A stretch of 58,281 bases of DNA from Chloroflexota bacterium (GTDB taxonomy: Bacteria; Chloroflexota; Anaerolineae; Aggregatilineales; Phototrophicaceae), in NCBI GenBank assembly GCA_028873975.1, contig JAPPMO010000108.1, forward strand, positions 1-58,281, written 5' to 3'. Shown piece by piece: positions 1 to 8,256 of this stretch. Position numbers and translations under genes: made by a program. The notes beneath the pieces are model-generated. The model searched no databases. It was not told the origin of the DNA and worked only from the letters and a program-made list of their open reading frames with translations. The stretch's first letter is position 1. Every line of letters begins with the position of its first letter.

Positions 1-56
1 GCCGGGGATGGGGTAAAACCTGGGAAGCCGTCCAGATTTCAGTAGCGGACAAGCCC

Positions 57-103
57 TACAGTTCGTCCCTGTTTAGATTCTCATTACTTACTTGCGCTTA
101 CTG
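57..103. repeat. dispersed repeat module overlapping the rpsA 3' end
   Basis: A stretch starting CTACAGTTCGTCCCTG and running through CATTACTTACTTGCGC matches modules seen again near 15655-15695 and 50861-50900, which are parts of the large intergenic repeats. Here the module supplies the TAA stop and the last few codons of the S1-domain gene. The first 20 bases of the window resemble the GGCCGGGGATGGGG motif of the MITE-like elements near 37.8 kb. Confidence 0.6.
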
Positions 104-1337
104 GGTTCTCGGGCGATGCATCATCGGCGGCATCTGCGCCAGCGACTGATGCGTCGGCGGGCGCTTGGTCCTCGGTCTCATTTGCGCTGTCGACGATATC
201 GTCGCCCTCGTCAAATTCCTCTTCGCCAGCTTCGGTGCCCCAACGCTGGGTGAAGCCTACGCGGCGTTTTTCCGGTTCGAGGTGGCTGATACGCAGCGAA
301 AGCTCATCGCCCTTTTTCACGTAAGAATAAGGTTCCTTGAGGGCGCCGTCGCCCATTTCGCTGAGGTGGAGCAAGCCTTCCAAACCATCTCCCAGCGCGA
401 CAAAGGCGCCGAAGTCAACCACGTTGGTTACTTGACCTTCCACCAATTGGCCTTCGTGATAGCGGTATTGCGCCTCGTCCCAGGGATCTCTCAAGAGACG
501 TTTTCTGCTGAGCGCGATGCGGTTGGTTTCGCGGTCGAGGTTGAGGACATACACTTCGATTTTGTCGCCGATAGCCAGGATATCGCGCGGGTGATCAACC
601 CGATGCCAAGCCAGCTCGCTGACGTGTATCAAGCCGTCGGCGCCGCCGATATTGACAAAGGCGCCAAAATCCCGCAGTCCGGTGACGACGCCATTGACGA
701 CATCGCCGACGCTAAGTTCGGCAAGGAGTTTCTGCTTGCGTTTGGCGCGCCATTCTTTTTGCGCTTCCCGCTCGCTGAAGATGAGCCGGCGGCGGTCTTG
801 ATCGACTTCGATGACCTTGACACTGAGCGTAGAGCCGATCAACTCGCTCATTGCCTCGCGGCGGTCCAGCGCCATATTCGCGGAAACCAAGTGAGAGCTG
901 GGGATAAAGCCTTCCAGCCGGTTCCAGCGCACCAGCGCCCCGCCTTTGTTATAGCCGCTGACTTTGACATCGACCGGGTCTTGCGAGCTCAAAAGCTCGC
1001 GCGCTTTTTCCCAGTCGTAACGCTGCAAGCCCATGTTGATGGACACGATCAAGTTGTCATTTTGGTCGCGCGGGTTGACCACATAAACCGGGATGCTGGC
1101 GCCCGCCTCCAAGCTCTCGCGGAAGCTGTCCTCCATCCGGTCAAGATCTTGCGAGGGGACGATGCCGTCTTGTTTCGCGCCGAGATCGACGATTATCTCG
1201 CGTTCATCTATCTGAAGAATGGTGGCTTCGCGGATTTCGCCGCGGCGTGGCGGAGAATAGGAAAAATCGAATGATGAGGCGAGCATCTCCGCGAAGTTCT
1301 CATCAGGCATGGGGTTGCTATCACGTTGTTCACTCAT
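84..1337 (-). CDS. rpsA: S1 RNA-binding domain protein, ribosomal protein bS1-like
   Basis: A 417-residue protein built from four S1 (OB-fold) repeats, at about residues 35-105, 120-190, 205-275 and 295-365. The repeats show the typical VVTGLRDFGAFVNIGG and NVVDFGAFVALGDGLEG strands. Family members bind mRNA and help initiation on the 30S subunit; a four-repeat form is common outside Proteobacteria. The C-terminal 50 residues are acidic and Ala/Asp/Glu-rich. I placed the start at the ATG whose product begins MSEQRDSN: an AGGAGG lies 14 bases upstream, inside what would be the coding part of a longer reading frame starting at 1361. The stop codon lies in a dispersed repeat module, so the tail may have been altered by it. 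Function is confident; whether it is a true ribosomal S1 or an S1-like regulator cannot be told from sequence. Confidence 0.88.
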   Translation of the reverse strand: MSEQRDSNPMPDENFAEMLASSFDFSYSPPRRGEIREATILQIDEREIIVDLGAKQDGIVPSQDLDRMEDSFRESLEAGASIPVYVVNPRDQNDNLIVSINMGLQRYDWEKARELLSSQDPVDVKVSGYNKGGALVRWNRLEGFIPSSHLVSANMALDRREAMSELIGSTLSVKVIEVDQDRRRLIFSEREAQKEWRAKRKQKLLAELSVGDVVNGVVTGLRDFGAFVNIGGADGLIHVSELAWHRVDHPRDILAIGDKIEVYVLNLDRETNRIALSRKRLLRDPWDEAQYRYHEGQLVEGQVTNVVDFGAFVALGDGLEGLLHLSEMGDGALKEPYSYVKKGDELSLRISHLEPEKRRVGFTQRWGTEAGEEEFDEGDDIVDSANETEDQAPADASVAGADAADDASPENPVSASK

Positions 1338-1460
1338 AATGGTTTGTTTTGCCTCCTGCATCAGCAGGTAATAATCGTGCCGGAACCCGCAGGCGAACCG
1401 CGCACTTGGGTCAACAATGAGGTCAAGATGTTAAGAAGCACAAATACTAGACCTAAAGGT

Positions 1461-1487
1461 AGTATAACATTATCTCGCTGCAGCCAA
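1461..1487 (-). promoter_or_regulatory. candidate promoter of the S1-domain gene
   Basis: On the minus strand TTGGCT (1482-1487) and TATACT (1461-1466) are separated by 15 bases, about 125 bases before the chosen rpsA start. The -10 box is good and the spacing is short, so this is a weak to moderate call. Confidence 0.35.
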
Positions 1488-1631
1488 GCGACAAACTGAC
1501 CGGCGCTCGCAATCCGCTAAGCGCTGGCATCTGCAAACCATGCTGAAGCGAAGGACTGCATAAAACGTTCCTGCATTATATCGCAAACTCGCTCGAAGCG
1601 CACAAAGTCGCGGGCAGCCAAATCAATTCGA

Positions 1632-2159
1632 TCAGATCTCCGGCTGCGTCTCTCCAAAGCCGCGTCCCAGCAGACCGCGATCAATCTCCCAAGGATACAC
1701 CACATAAGCGTCTGTAATATCGCCATACAACTCCGGCATGATGTTGGAAAACAGCGAGCGATAGGGATTGAAATGCAAAACACAATTGATGGCCCGCGCG
1801 CCCGCCGCATTCACGCGTTCCCGCACGGCGATGCTGGTCCGCCCGCTGCCCCAGACATCGTCGACGATCAAGGTTCGCCGTCCGCGCAGAAGCTCCGGAT
1901 CGGGGAACTGCAAGAATGTCGGCCAAGCCATGATGCCGGATTGCTCGGTCGAGAGGAAGTCTACCGAAGCCGTCAGCAGGTGGCGAATGCTCAATGCTTC
2001 CGCCAGCAAACCGCCTGGTATGACGCCGCCGCGCGTGATCATGACCATGGCGCCGAAGGGTCCCAGATCTTGTATGCGCGGAACCAAACCGTCGATGAGC
2101 TGGTCAACCTCTTCCCAGCTGACCAAACGATGACTGCGCGGTTCCTGTGGCTGCATCAT
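1632..2159 (-). CDS. phosphoribosyltransferase of the hypoxanthine/xanthine type
   Basis: A 175-residue cytosolic PRTase. The PRPP-binding signature is complete: LIVDDVWGSGRTS at about residues 97-109, with the two adjacent acidic residues followed by the Gly-rich phosphate loop. An upstream MITRGGVIPGGLLAEAL segment corresponds to the PPi loop of type I PRTases. Size and motif spacing fit hypoxanthine or xanthine-guanine salvage enzymes; the base specificity loop is not diagnostic by eye, so no symbol is given. ATG codons at 2159 and 2156 are equally possible starts. A good promoter lies 31 bases upstream, so the gene is probably transcribed on its own. Confidence 0.8.
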   Translation of the reverse strand: MMQPQEPRSHRLVSWEEVDQLIDGLVPRIQDLGPFGAMVMITRGGVIPGGLLAEALSIRHLLTASVDFLSTEQSGIMAWPTFLQFPDPELLRGRRTLIVDDVWGSGRTSIAVRERVNAAGARAINCVLHFNPYRSLFSNIMPELYGDITDAYVVYPWEIDRGLLGRGFGETQPEI

Positions 2160-2189
2160 TCATTTCTGCCGATCACATAGCGAAACACA

Positions 2190-2218
2190 ATTATAATGGA
2201 TTTGTTCAAATTGCCCAA
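2190..2218 (-). promoter_or_regulatory. sigma70-type promoter of the PRTase gene
   Basis: Minus-strand TTGGGC (2213-2218), 17 bases, then a perfect TATAAT (2190-2195), about 30 bases upstream of the ATG at 2159. The neighbouring composite repeat begins only 20 bases further out, at 2238. Confidence 0.6.
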
Positions 2219-2237
2219 ATTTCCTGGGGAGCGCGGC

Positions 2238-2692
2238 AGGGCAATCGCTTCAAATTTTTTTCGCCACAGAAGTAGTTCCAAGTAAGTCATGCAACGAAAA
2301 TCTAAACACAGAGTACACAGAGCGCACAGAGAAAACCTTAGTAGATGTCTCTATTTTGCAGGCGACCCGCCGGACGCTGTTGAAAAAGCACTAAAACCCC
2401 CACCCCAAACCCTATGCCCCCTCGGTCCCCCGCTGTCGGGGGATGCTTCCCATAAAGAGGGAGGGGCTTTAACGGCTTATTAGGGTTCAAAAGCTCCCCT
2501 TCCCTCATTTTGGGGGTAAGGGGCCGGGGGATGGGGGCAGTATTTCAACAACGTGCGGCGAAACGCCCCTACAGCTGACTTTTATTATGGAGCTGCATGA
2601 CTTTGTTGATTCTACCGAGAATTGTTTGCGAAATAGTCGTTTTCTTTGAGTCCTTCGTGTCTTGACGGTCAGTGTCTACGCGACCTGTGGTG
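2238..2692. repeat. composite intergenic repeat, copy interrupted by a MITE
   Basis: Begins AGGGCAATCGCTTC, then carries the CACAGAG-type words (about 2305-2335), a GGCGACCC/GGCGAAACGCC region and the modules TTTTATTATGGAG and GACGGTCAGTGTCTACGCGACC. A 173-bp MITE-like element sits inside it at 2378-2550. The right end is not sharply defined. No gene is supported in the 576-base gap it fills; the short reading frames here lie wholly in repeat sequence. Confidence 0.7.
2378..2550. mobile_element. MITE-like element, family A, uninterrupted copy
   Basis: A 173-bp GC-rich element bounded by TGTTGAAA and TTTCAACA. Inside the termini are CCCCCACCCC on the left and GGGGGATGGGGG on the right, extending the inverted repeat imperfectly. 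A nearly identical copy is at 37451-37859, interrupted by a second element. No coding capacity. The target duplication is unclear for this copy. Confidence 0.72.
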
Positions 2693-2735
2693 AAACTATA
2701 TTTGGCTCATTTGAATATCAACCGAAAAGGATACA

Positions 2736-3905
2736 TTACCTGGGAGCGCAGACAATGACGACGGGACGGGCGCGGCAGCGCGTCAAGACCAGCACGCGCG
2801 ATTCTCCCCCCTGTTTCAGGCGCAGTCTTGCGATCAACTCTTCGGGCAGCATGGGAAAGCCGCGCTTCTTCACCGTCACCTGGCTGACCCCTCTATCGAC
2901 TAGATAACGGCGGAGCTTCTTGAGGCTGAAAGGCATCCAGTCCAGGACTTGCCAATACCTGCCCCAGGGCGTATCGACGATTTCATCCAAGGTCAAATAG
3001 GCGATCCTGCCGTCAAGCAAACTTGCACCGAGCATCGCCGCCAATTGTCGCAGCAATTGGGCGCGAAGAACCGCGGGATCCGGCTCGAACAGCCACGCTC
3101 TCGGTTCCGAGATCTCGATATGCTCGTCAAGATCTGCCGACAAGTGATGAATACCGGAAGCGTCTATCCGCGTCGCCAGCGGTGGCGCAGACTGCCGGCG
3201 CCGCCACAGTACCGCCTCGCTGAGGCCGCCGTCGACCGAGATGAATTCCACCTGGCCGCCATAGGGCTGGACTTGCGTCAAGGCGACCGCGGGAGACAGT
3301 TTGACCACAAGTTCTTCAGCTGGCCAGCGCCGGATCAAAGACAGCGGAGGCAGGTAACGCTCGACATCGCGGATGCGCCTTCCCCGCGCATCGCGCCGCG
3401 ACGGATCGTAGAATGCGGCATCGTAACCGGATGGCATGCCCGCGCGAACATCGGCCACGGCGAACTCCGCAGTGAGGCCAAGCGCGGCAGCGTTGTGCCG
3501 GGCGATGGCGATCCGCACGGGATCCTTATCCAAGCCAAGGACCTGGCGCCCGGATTCGGCATAGACAAATGAGTCGCTACCGATCCCGCAACACATGTCG
3601 ACCAGCTTTTCAGAGCGCAGCAGACCAGCCCGGTATTGCCTGATTCGCGGGTGACTCGCTTGTTGCAAGCTCTCTGCGGTGAACAACATGCGCCCGGCTT
3701 GACCCGGGAACTTCAGCGCTGCTTTCTTCCTCAGCCTAAGCGTCGACAGCACTGCGGCCGCTTGGGCCGGGGAGAGCGTTTTTCTCAGCTGGGTTAGCAG
3801 AGCCAGGGTGTTCGCCGCGGAGACATCGCTATGCGCGTGCGCCTCCAGCAGGCGGCGACCGGGGTCGCTGCTCAAGAATTGGATGTCATCCAGCGAAAAT
3901 GTCAT
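2736..3905 (-). CDS. class I SAM-dependent methyltransferase with THUMP-like C-terminal domain
   Basis: A 389-residue protein. The SAM-binding motif I is LVDMCCGIGSDS at about residues 101-112, followed by an acidic motif II in VLGLDKDP and a catalytic-type FYDPSRR near residue 165. In related nucleic-acid methyltransferases the last position is DPP[RF] or NPP[YF]. The region after residue 290 matches in size and style the THUMP-like domain found C-terminal to this methyltransferase type in several phyla. The substrate is unknown; RNA is a reasonable inference. The gene lies alone between two repeat-filled gaps. Confidence 0.72.
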   Translation of the reverse strand: MTFSLDDIQFLSSDPGRRLLEAHAHSDVSAANTLALLTQLRKTLSPAQAAAVLSTLRLRKKAALKFPGQAGRMLFTAESLQQASHPRIRQYRAGLLRSEKLVDMCCGIGSDSFVYAESGRQVLGLDKDPVRIAIARHNAAALGLTAEFAVADVRAGMPSGYDAAFYDPSRRDARGRRIRDVERYLPPLSLIRRWPAEELVVKLSPAVALTQVQPYGGQVEFISVDGGLSEAVLWRRRQSAPPLATRIDASGIHHLSADLDEHIEISEPRAWLFEPDPAVLRAQLLRQLAAMLGASLLDGRIAYLTLDEIVDTPWGRYWQVLDWMPFSLKKLRRYLVDRGVSQVTVKKRGFPMLPEELIARLRLKQGGESRVLVLTRCRARPVVIVCAPR

Positions 3906-3923
3906 GAGTTTGCGCGCAACGGG

Positions 3924-4193
3924 AGGGTAATCGCATCAAAATGAACACAATTCCAAGCGAAATTTAACCACAGAGCCACAGAAGTAGTTCCAATTAAGTC
4001 GTGCAAAAAAATCTAAACACAGAGTACACAGAGAGCGCAGAGAAAACCAAAAGAGGAATATATTTTGCGGGCGTTTCGGCGGGTCGCATAGACAGTGCGG
4101 GTCGGTCGCCCCTACCGCCGACTTTTATTTTGGAGTCGCATGACTTTGTTGGTCGCACTTCTGTGATGAAAAATAATTTGATGCAATTGCCAT
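3924..4193. repeat. composite intergenic repeat, most complete copy
   Basis: About 270 bp. The left end is AGGGTAATCGCATCAAAAT and the right end is AATTTGATGCAATTGCCAT, an imperfect terminal inverted repeat of about 17 bases. Between them lie TTTAACCACAGAGCCACAG, AAGTCGTGCA, CACAGAGTACACAGAGAGCG, a GGGCGTTTC hairpin region and the TTTTATTTTGGAG module. This copy defines the family. It fills the 365-base gap between the two methyltransferase genes; no gene seen. Confidence 0.75.
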
Positions 4194-4270
4194 GATCCCT
4201 GTAACTGTGAAACCGCGTCTGCCGCTTTTGGAACCTGTGGCGGGACTAGGAACGCAAATGGCGAAAGCGC

Positions 4271-5113
4271 TCATTCATCCGGGGCCGCAGCGGTTTGAGG
4301 ATCAATATGCAGCCAGATCAGCGGCTGATCTTTGATGGCGTCCAAGGTGGGATTGAGCATGACGAGCCTGTCCCATCCCCCAGCGACTTCCCGGGCGAAT
4401 TTGCCAACTTTGTTGACGTCTCTCACCTGGTCGAGCAAGACGGCGGGCTGCAAGAAACCGACCGCCTTGGGCAAATTGCTGAATGCGAGCAAAACTGCGT
4501 TCGAAGCGTCCCCCAAGGCAAGCGCGCGCCAGGCGATGGCTTCCCCGGCTGCCAGTTTCCAAACCGGCTTGTTGGGCGACTGGCGAATCAGCAGATGCAG
4601 GTAAGGTCCTCGGTAGCGGTCCAGGTCCAAGAGATCGGCATCGGCGCGCGCCACGCTTTGAATGCGCTCCATTTGAATAGGCCCCAATGGTTTGACGGTC
4701 GGATGGGGTTTTTCGCCGCGTATCAGGAGGCCGGCGCCATCGACGGCTGGCTCGACCAGGATCCGCACAAGTCCTGCCGCTTCCAACAGTCCGACCCAGC
4801 GCTCGCTGACTGCGCCCCCTGGCAGGACGGCGATAAAACGACCGCCGGGTCTCATGCTGGCGGCGATCAACCTCAGCATTTGACTGTCGAGATCAGGGTC
4901 GAATGCCACGACAGCATCCGCCGCGGCCGGGGCAAACCGAGGCGCTTGCAGGTCATCCGCCGCGAGGCAGCGGATGTCCAGGTCGGCGCGTCGATGAGCC
5001 AAGACAGCGCCGCAGCGCCCGTCAATGTCCAAAAGACGCAAGCGAGAGGCGCTCGGCGGCAGATGTTTTGCCAGCGCTTCAACAAAGGGCTGGCGCGCGG
5101 ACCCTGGAGTCAT
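4271..5113 (-). CDS. uncharacterised protein with degenerate methyltransferase-like fold
   Basis: A 280-residue soluble protein. The N-terminal 120 residues follow the pattern of a class I methyltransferase: LRLLDIDGRCGAVLA in the position of motif I, AADAVVAFDPDL, then MRPGGRFIAVLPGG in the position of the post-motif III strand. The usual Gly-rich motif I is not intact, so SAM binding is uncertain. The C-terminal half (KPHPTVKPLGPIQMERIQSV onwards) matches nothing I recognise. The start codon overlaps the stop of the small upstream gene by one base (TGATG), which points to translational coupling. Confidence 0.55.
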   Translation of the reverse strand: MTPGSARQPFVEALAKHLPPSASRLRLLDIDGRCGAVLAHRRADLDIRCLAADDLQAPRFAPAAADAVVAFDPDLDSQMLRLIAASMRPGGRFIAVLPGGAVSERWVGLLEAAGLVRILVEPAVDGAGLLIRGEKPHPTVKPLGPIQMERIQSVARADADLLDLDRYRGPYLHLLIRQSPNKPVWKLAAGEAIAWRALALGDASNAVLLAFSNLPKAVGFLQPAVLLDQVRDVNKVGKFAREVAGGWDRLVMLNPTLDAIKDQPLIWLHIDPQTAAAPDE

Positions 5114-5325
5114 CAGCTGTTGCTAGCCGCGTCTTTCATCAGTTGCAGAAATTCCGTCCATTCTTCGTGATAGAAATGCAAGGTGGCGACGCCCAATTCC
5201 AAGTGGTAGGTCGTTTCGCCGTCCGGCGCTTGCACTTCCCAAATCATGTAATTCTCGGTCTCGGCAATGCCTCGGCCGGGACTGTCGCTGGCATCCGTCA
5301 CAATTGCACTCCCCGCGTCCGTCAT
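5113..5325 (-). CDS. small conserved-looking hypothetical protein, coupled to the next gene
   Basis: A 70-residue acidic protein with no signal peptide or membrane segment. I do not recognise a family. The sequence has an alternating beta-rich pattern (TTYHLELGVATLHFYHEEW) and ends in LLMKDAA-like helix. The TGA stop overlaps the ATG of the following methyltransferase-like gene, so the two are likely co-expressed. Starts at 5358, 5340 and 5325 are possible; none has a clear ribosome site, and I chose 5325 because upstream residues look like leader sequence following the pnp terminator. Confidence 0.5.
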   Translation of the reverse strand: MTDAGSAIVTDASDSPGRGIAETENYMIWEVQAPDGETTYHLELGVATLHFYHEEWTEFLQLMKDAASNS

Positions 5326-5354
5326 ACATAGCAAATACATAGCAAGCAAAGTAA

Positions 5355-5395
5355 TCAAAAACGTGCTACTCGCGGCTGATGGCGCGGTAGCACGT
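5355..5395 (-). terminator. rho-independent terminator of pnp
   Basis: On the minus strand ACGTGCTAC (5387-5395) pairs perfectly with GTAGCACGT (5361-5369), with CGCG/CGCG able to extend the stem inside the loop, followed by a TTTTT run (5356-5360). It lies 24 bases after the pnp stop codon. Confidence 0.85.
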
Positions 5396-5418
5396 CGGCA
5401 GTCGATTTACCTGGCGGT

Positions 5419-7677
5419 TCAGTCGCGGCGATTTCGATCATGACCTCGTCGGTCGCCAGCGCCGCGCCGGTCGTCACTGCGGCGGCCCCCGCCACGACGG
5501 TCGCCTCCACCGCGGCGATTGCCGCGGCTGTTGGCGGCATCCCGCCGGATCGCTTCTTCTACATCCCAGCCCTCCAGCACAGCTTGCCTGCTGAGGCGAA
5601 CGCGGCCGGTGGGGTCGACGCTGATAACCATGACCATGATCTCGTCGCCGATGCTGACTTCTTCTTCCACGCTCTTGACGCGGTAGTCCGCCAATTGCGA
5701 GATATGCACCATGCCATCTGTGCCGGGCAAGAATTCCACAAAGGCGCCGTAGTTTTCCACCCGGGTTACTCTGCCCGTATAGATCTGGCCGACCTCGGGC
5801 TCCTCTATCATCGCTTTGATCTTGTCGAGCGTTTCCAGAACCTCGGGACCTGTTTCGCCAGCGACATAGACCAGTCCGTCTTCCTGGATATCGATCTTGA
5901 CGTTGTGTTCTTCTTGGAGGGCGCGAACGTTTTTGCCGCCGGGACCGATGACCGCGCCGATCTTGTCCACGGAAATCTTGATTGATTCCATCCGCGGCGC
6001 GTACTCGCTCAGTGTGTCGCGCGGGGCGGCGATGGCGCCGCGAATGACCTCAAGGATCTGCAGGCGCGCGTCCCGGGCTTGAGCCAGCGCCTGCCGCATG
6101 GTAGCGCGCGTTACGCCCGCAATCTTGATATCCATCTGCAAGGCGGTAATCCCGTCGACAGTGCCGGCTACTTTGAAGTCCATGTCGCCCAAGTGATCTT
6201 CCATACCCTGGATGTCGGTCAGCACGGCGACTTTGTCGCCTTCTTTGATGAGGCCCATGGCGATGCCGCCGACCGGATTCCGGATCGGCACGCCGGCGTC
6301 CATCAAAGCCAGGGTGCTGGCGCAGACGCTGGCCATGGATGTACTGCCGTTGGAGCTCATGACTTCGCTTACCAGGCGCAGGACGTAAGGAAACTCCTCT
6401 TCGGTTGGGATCATCGAAAGCAAGGCTTTTTCCGCCAATGCGCCGTGCCCGATCTCGCGCCGGCGCGGTCCGCGCATGGGATAGGTCTCGCCCGTGCTGT
6501 AGGGCGGGAAATTATAGTGGTGAATATAGCGCTTGTCGTCTTCAGGGCTGATGCTGTCCATGAATTGCGAATCGCGGGGGGTGCCCAGCGTGGCAATGGT
6601 GAGCACTTGCGTTTCGCCCCGCATGAACATGCCGGAACCGTGCACCCGCGGCACCAAGCGCAGATCCGCGAAAAGCGGGCGCATTGCAGCGTAATCGCGC
6701 CCGTCGGGGCGGATGCCCTCATTGACGATGCGGCCGCGGATGACGTTTTTCATCGTTTGATCGTAAGCCCGTTCCACGTGTTTCAGGTTATAGCGCCCGT
6801 CTTCGTCAGCGATCGTTTCATTCTTCCGCGCGTATTCCTCGGCTAATTCAGCTTGAATCGCGCGCAGCGGCTCGCGGCGCTGGTTGCGACCACTATGCGC
6901 GGCCATAATCTCGTGGATCCGGCTTGCCACCTTGCCCTCGACCTCCGCCTGCAAAGCCTTGTCGATGTCGTCAACCGACGGTTCCTGTTTCTCTTTGCCG
7001 ATTTCGCCTCGCATCTGGTTCTGCAATGCGATGATGTCTTGTACGGCATCGTGAGCCAGGAAGAGCGCTTCCAGCATCGTATCCTCGTCCACCTGGTCGG
7101 CATTGCATTCGACCATGTTGATGGCCTCGCCCGTGCCGGAAACGCGCAGGTCCAATGGGCTGGCTTGCATCTCGGTATAAGTGGGGTTCACGGTCAACTC
7201 GCCGTCAACCAAGCCGACGCGCGCGCCAGCCACGGGTCCATTCCAGGGGATATCGGAAATCACCAGCGCGGCGCTGGCCGCGATGATGCCCAACATATCA
7301 GCATGATGTTCCTTGTCGTGCGACAGGGATATCAGAACCACTTGCACTTCGTTGCGCATGTTCTTGGGGAACAGTGGGCGCAGGGTGCGATCAATGACGC
7401 GGGAGGTCAAGATGGCGCCTTCCGACGGGCGGCCCTCTCGCCTGAAAAACCCGCCTGGCACTCGCCCGGCCGCATACATCTTTTCTTCGTAGTCGACGCT
7501 CAAGGGAAAGAAATCCAGTCCCGGGCGCGGCGACCCCATGGTAACGGAGCAGAACAACATGGTATCGCCCATGCGCACCGTCACCGATCCGCCGGCTTGC
7601 TGAGCAAAGCGGCCCGTCTCGATGATGACTTCTTTGTCCGCCACCTTGCTTCGATATTCTCGTATTGCTAAGGTCAT
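5419..7677 (-). CDS. pnp: polyribonucleotide nucleotidyltransferase (PNPase)
   Basis: A 752-residue phosphorolytic 3'-5' exoribonuclease, active as a trimer and a partner in RNA decay. Domain order is as expected: RNase PH-like 1 (residues 1-145, with [21 protein letters not shown]), alpha-helical linker, RNase PH-like 2 (about 300-540, with [19 protein letters not shown] and the [26 protein letters not shown] segment holding the catalytic acids), KH ([17 protein letters not shown]) and S1 ([19 protein letters not shown]). The tail is an RGG/RRD-rich basic extension of about 40 residues. The chosen ATG (product [10 protein letters not shown]) has GGAG six bases upstream; the longer frame to 7725 adds residues of leader type. 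It follows rpsO, the classic rpsO-pnp order, and ends at a strong terminator. Confidence 0.97.
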   Translation of the reverse strand: MTLAIREYRSKVADKEVIIETGRFAQQAGGSVTVRMGDTMLFCSVTMGSPRPGLDFFPLSVDYEEKMYAAGRVPGGFFRREGRPSEGAILTSRVIDRTLRPLFPKNMRNEVQVVLISLSHDKEHHADMLGIIAASAALVISDIPWNGPVAGARVGLVDGELTVNPTYTEMQASPLDLRVSGTGEAINMVECNADQVDEDTMLEALFLAHDAVQDIIALQNQMRGEIGKEKQEPSVDDIDKALQAEVEGKVASRIHEIMAAHSGRNQRREPLRAIQAELAEEYARKNETIADEDGRYNLKHVERAYDQTMKNVIRGRIVNEGIRPDGRDYAAMRPLFADLRLVPRVHGSGMFMRGETQVLTIATLGTPRDSQFMDSISPEDDKRYIHHYNFPPYSTGETYPMRGPRRREIGHGALAEKALLSMIPTEEEFPYVLRLVSEVMSSNGSTSMASVCASTLALMDAGVPIRNPVGGIAMGLIKEGDKVAVLTDIQGMEDHLGDMDFKVAGTVDGITALQMDIKIAGVTRATMRQALAQARDARLQILEVIRGAIAAPRDTLSEYAPRMESIKISVDKIGAVIGPGGKNVRALQEEHNVKIDIQEDGLVYVAGETGPEVLETLDKIKAMIEEPEVGQIYTGRVTRVENYGAFVEFLPGTDGMVHISQLADYRVKSVEEEVSIGDEIMVMVISVDPTGRVRLSRQAVLEGWDVEEAIRRDAANSRGNRRGGGDRRGGGRRSDDRRGAGDRRGHDRNRRD

Positions 7678-7882
7678 AGAGTTCTCCATACAGTTAAAAT
7701 GCGTCAATCCGACGCGCAGCCGCATCAGCTACCAGCGCAACAAGAGCTGGCATCTCTGGGGCTGCCCATCATTTTGACGCATCAAGAATCATCAAATCCG
7801 CGCTGTTCGGCCTATGAGCCCGCATCGGGCGCAAGGGCGTCATAAGCCGACAATCCCGCTTGTGTTCCGCCGGGAGCGGAAT

Positions 7883-8152
7883 TTATCGCCGTAAGCCGAG
7901 GCGTTGCAGTAATTCACGATAAACATCCGGTTTCTTCCGAGCGATGTACTTCAAATGGCGGCGGCGCTGCCCGACTAATTTCAGCAATCCCCGCCTGGAG
8001 TGCTCGTCGTGGTTGTGTACTTTGAGGTGCTCGGTCAATTGTTCAATCCGCGAGGTGAGCAGCGCTATCTGCACCTCCGGCGACCCGGTGTCGCCTTCTT
8101 CGCGGGCGAAATCCTTGATAATCCGAGTTTTGGTCGCTTTGTCCAAAGGCAT
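7883..8152 (-). CDS. rpsO: 30S ribosomal protein uS15
   Basis: An 89-residue protein of normal length for uS15, with the hallmark [25 protein letters not shown] and [20 protein letters not shown] segments that bind 16S rRNA helices 20-22. The ATG start (product MPLDKATK) has AGAAGGGA eight bases upstream; the extended frame would need GTG at 8176. It directly precedes pnp on the same strand with a gap of about 205 bases, the usual order in bacteria, where rpsO and pnp are often co-transcribed. Confidence 0.97.
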   Translation of the reverse strand: MPLDKATKTRIIKDFAREEGDTGSPEVQIALLTSRIEQLTEHLKVHNHDEHSRRGLLKLVGQRRRHLKYIARKKPDVYRELLQRLGLRR

Positions 8153-8256
8153 GCTTTCCGTCCCTTCTATCGTCACCGCACAGGCAGGACAGTTCGCCTG
8201 TCGGTCTTATGAGCGCGCTGATTATATCAGGTCAAGGAAGCCGCAACAATGCCGGG

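Noticed and set aside
165..1274. A 369-residue open frame on the + strand
   Set aside because: It is antisense to the S1-domain gene, has no recognisable motifs and reflects the GC-rich codon bias of the real gene.
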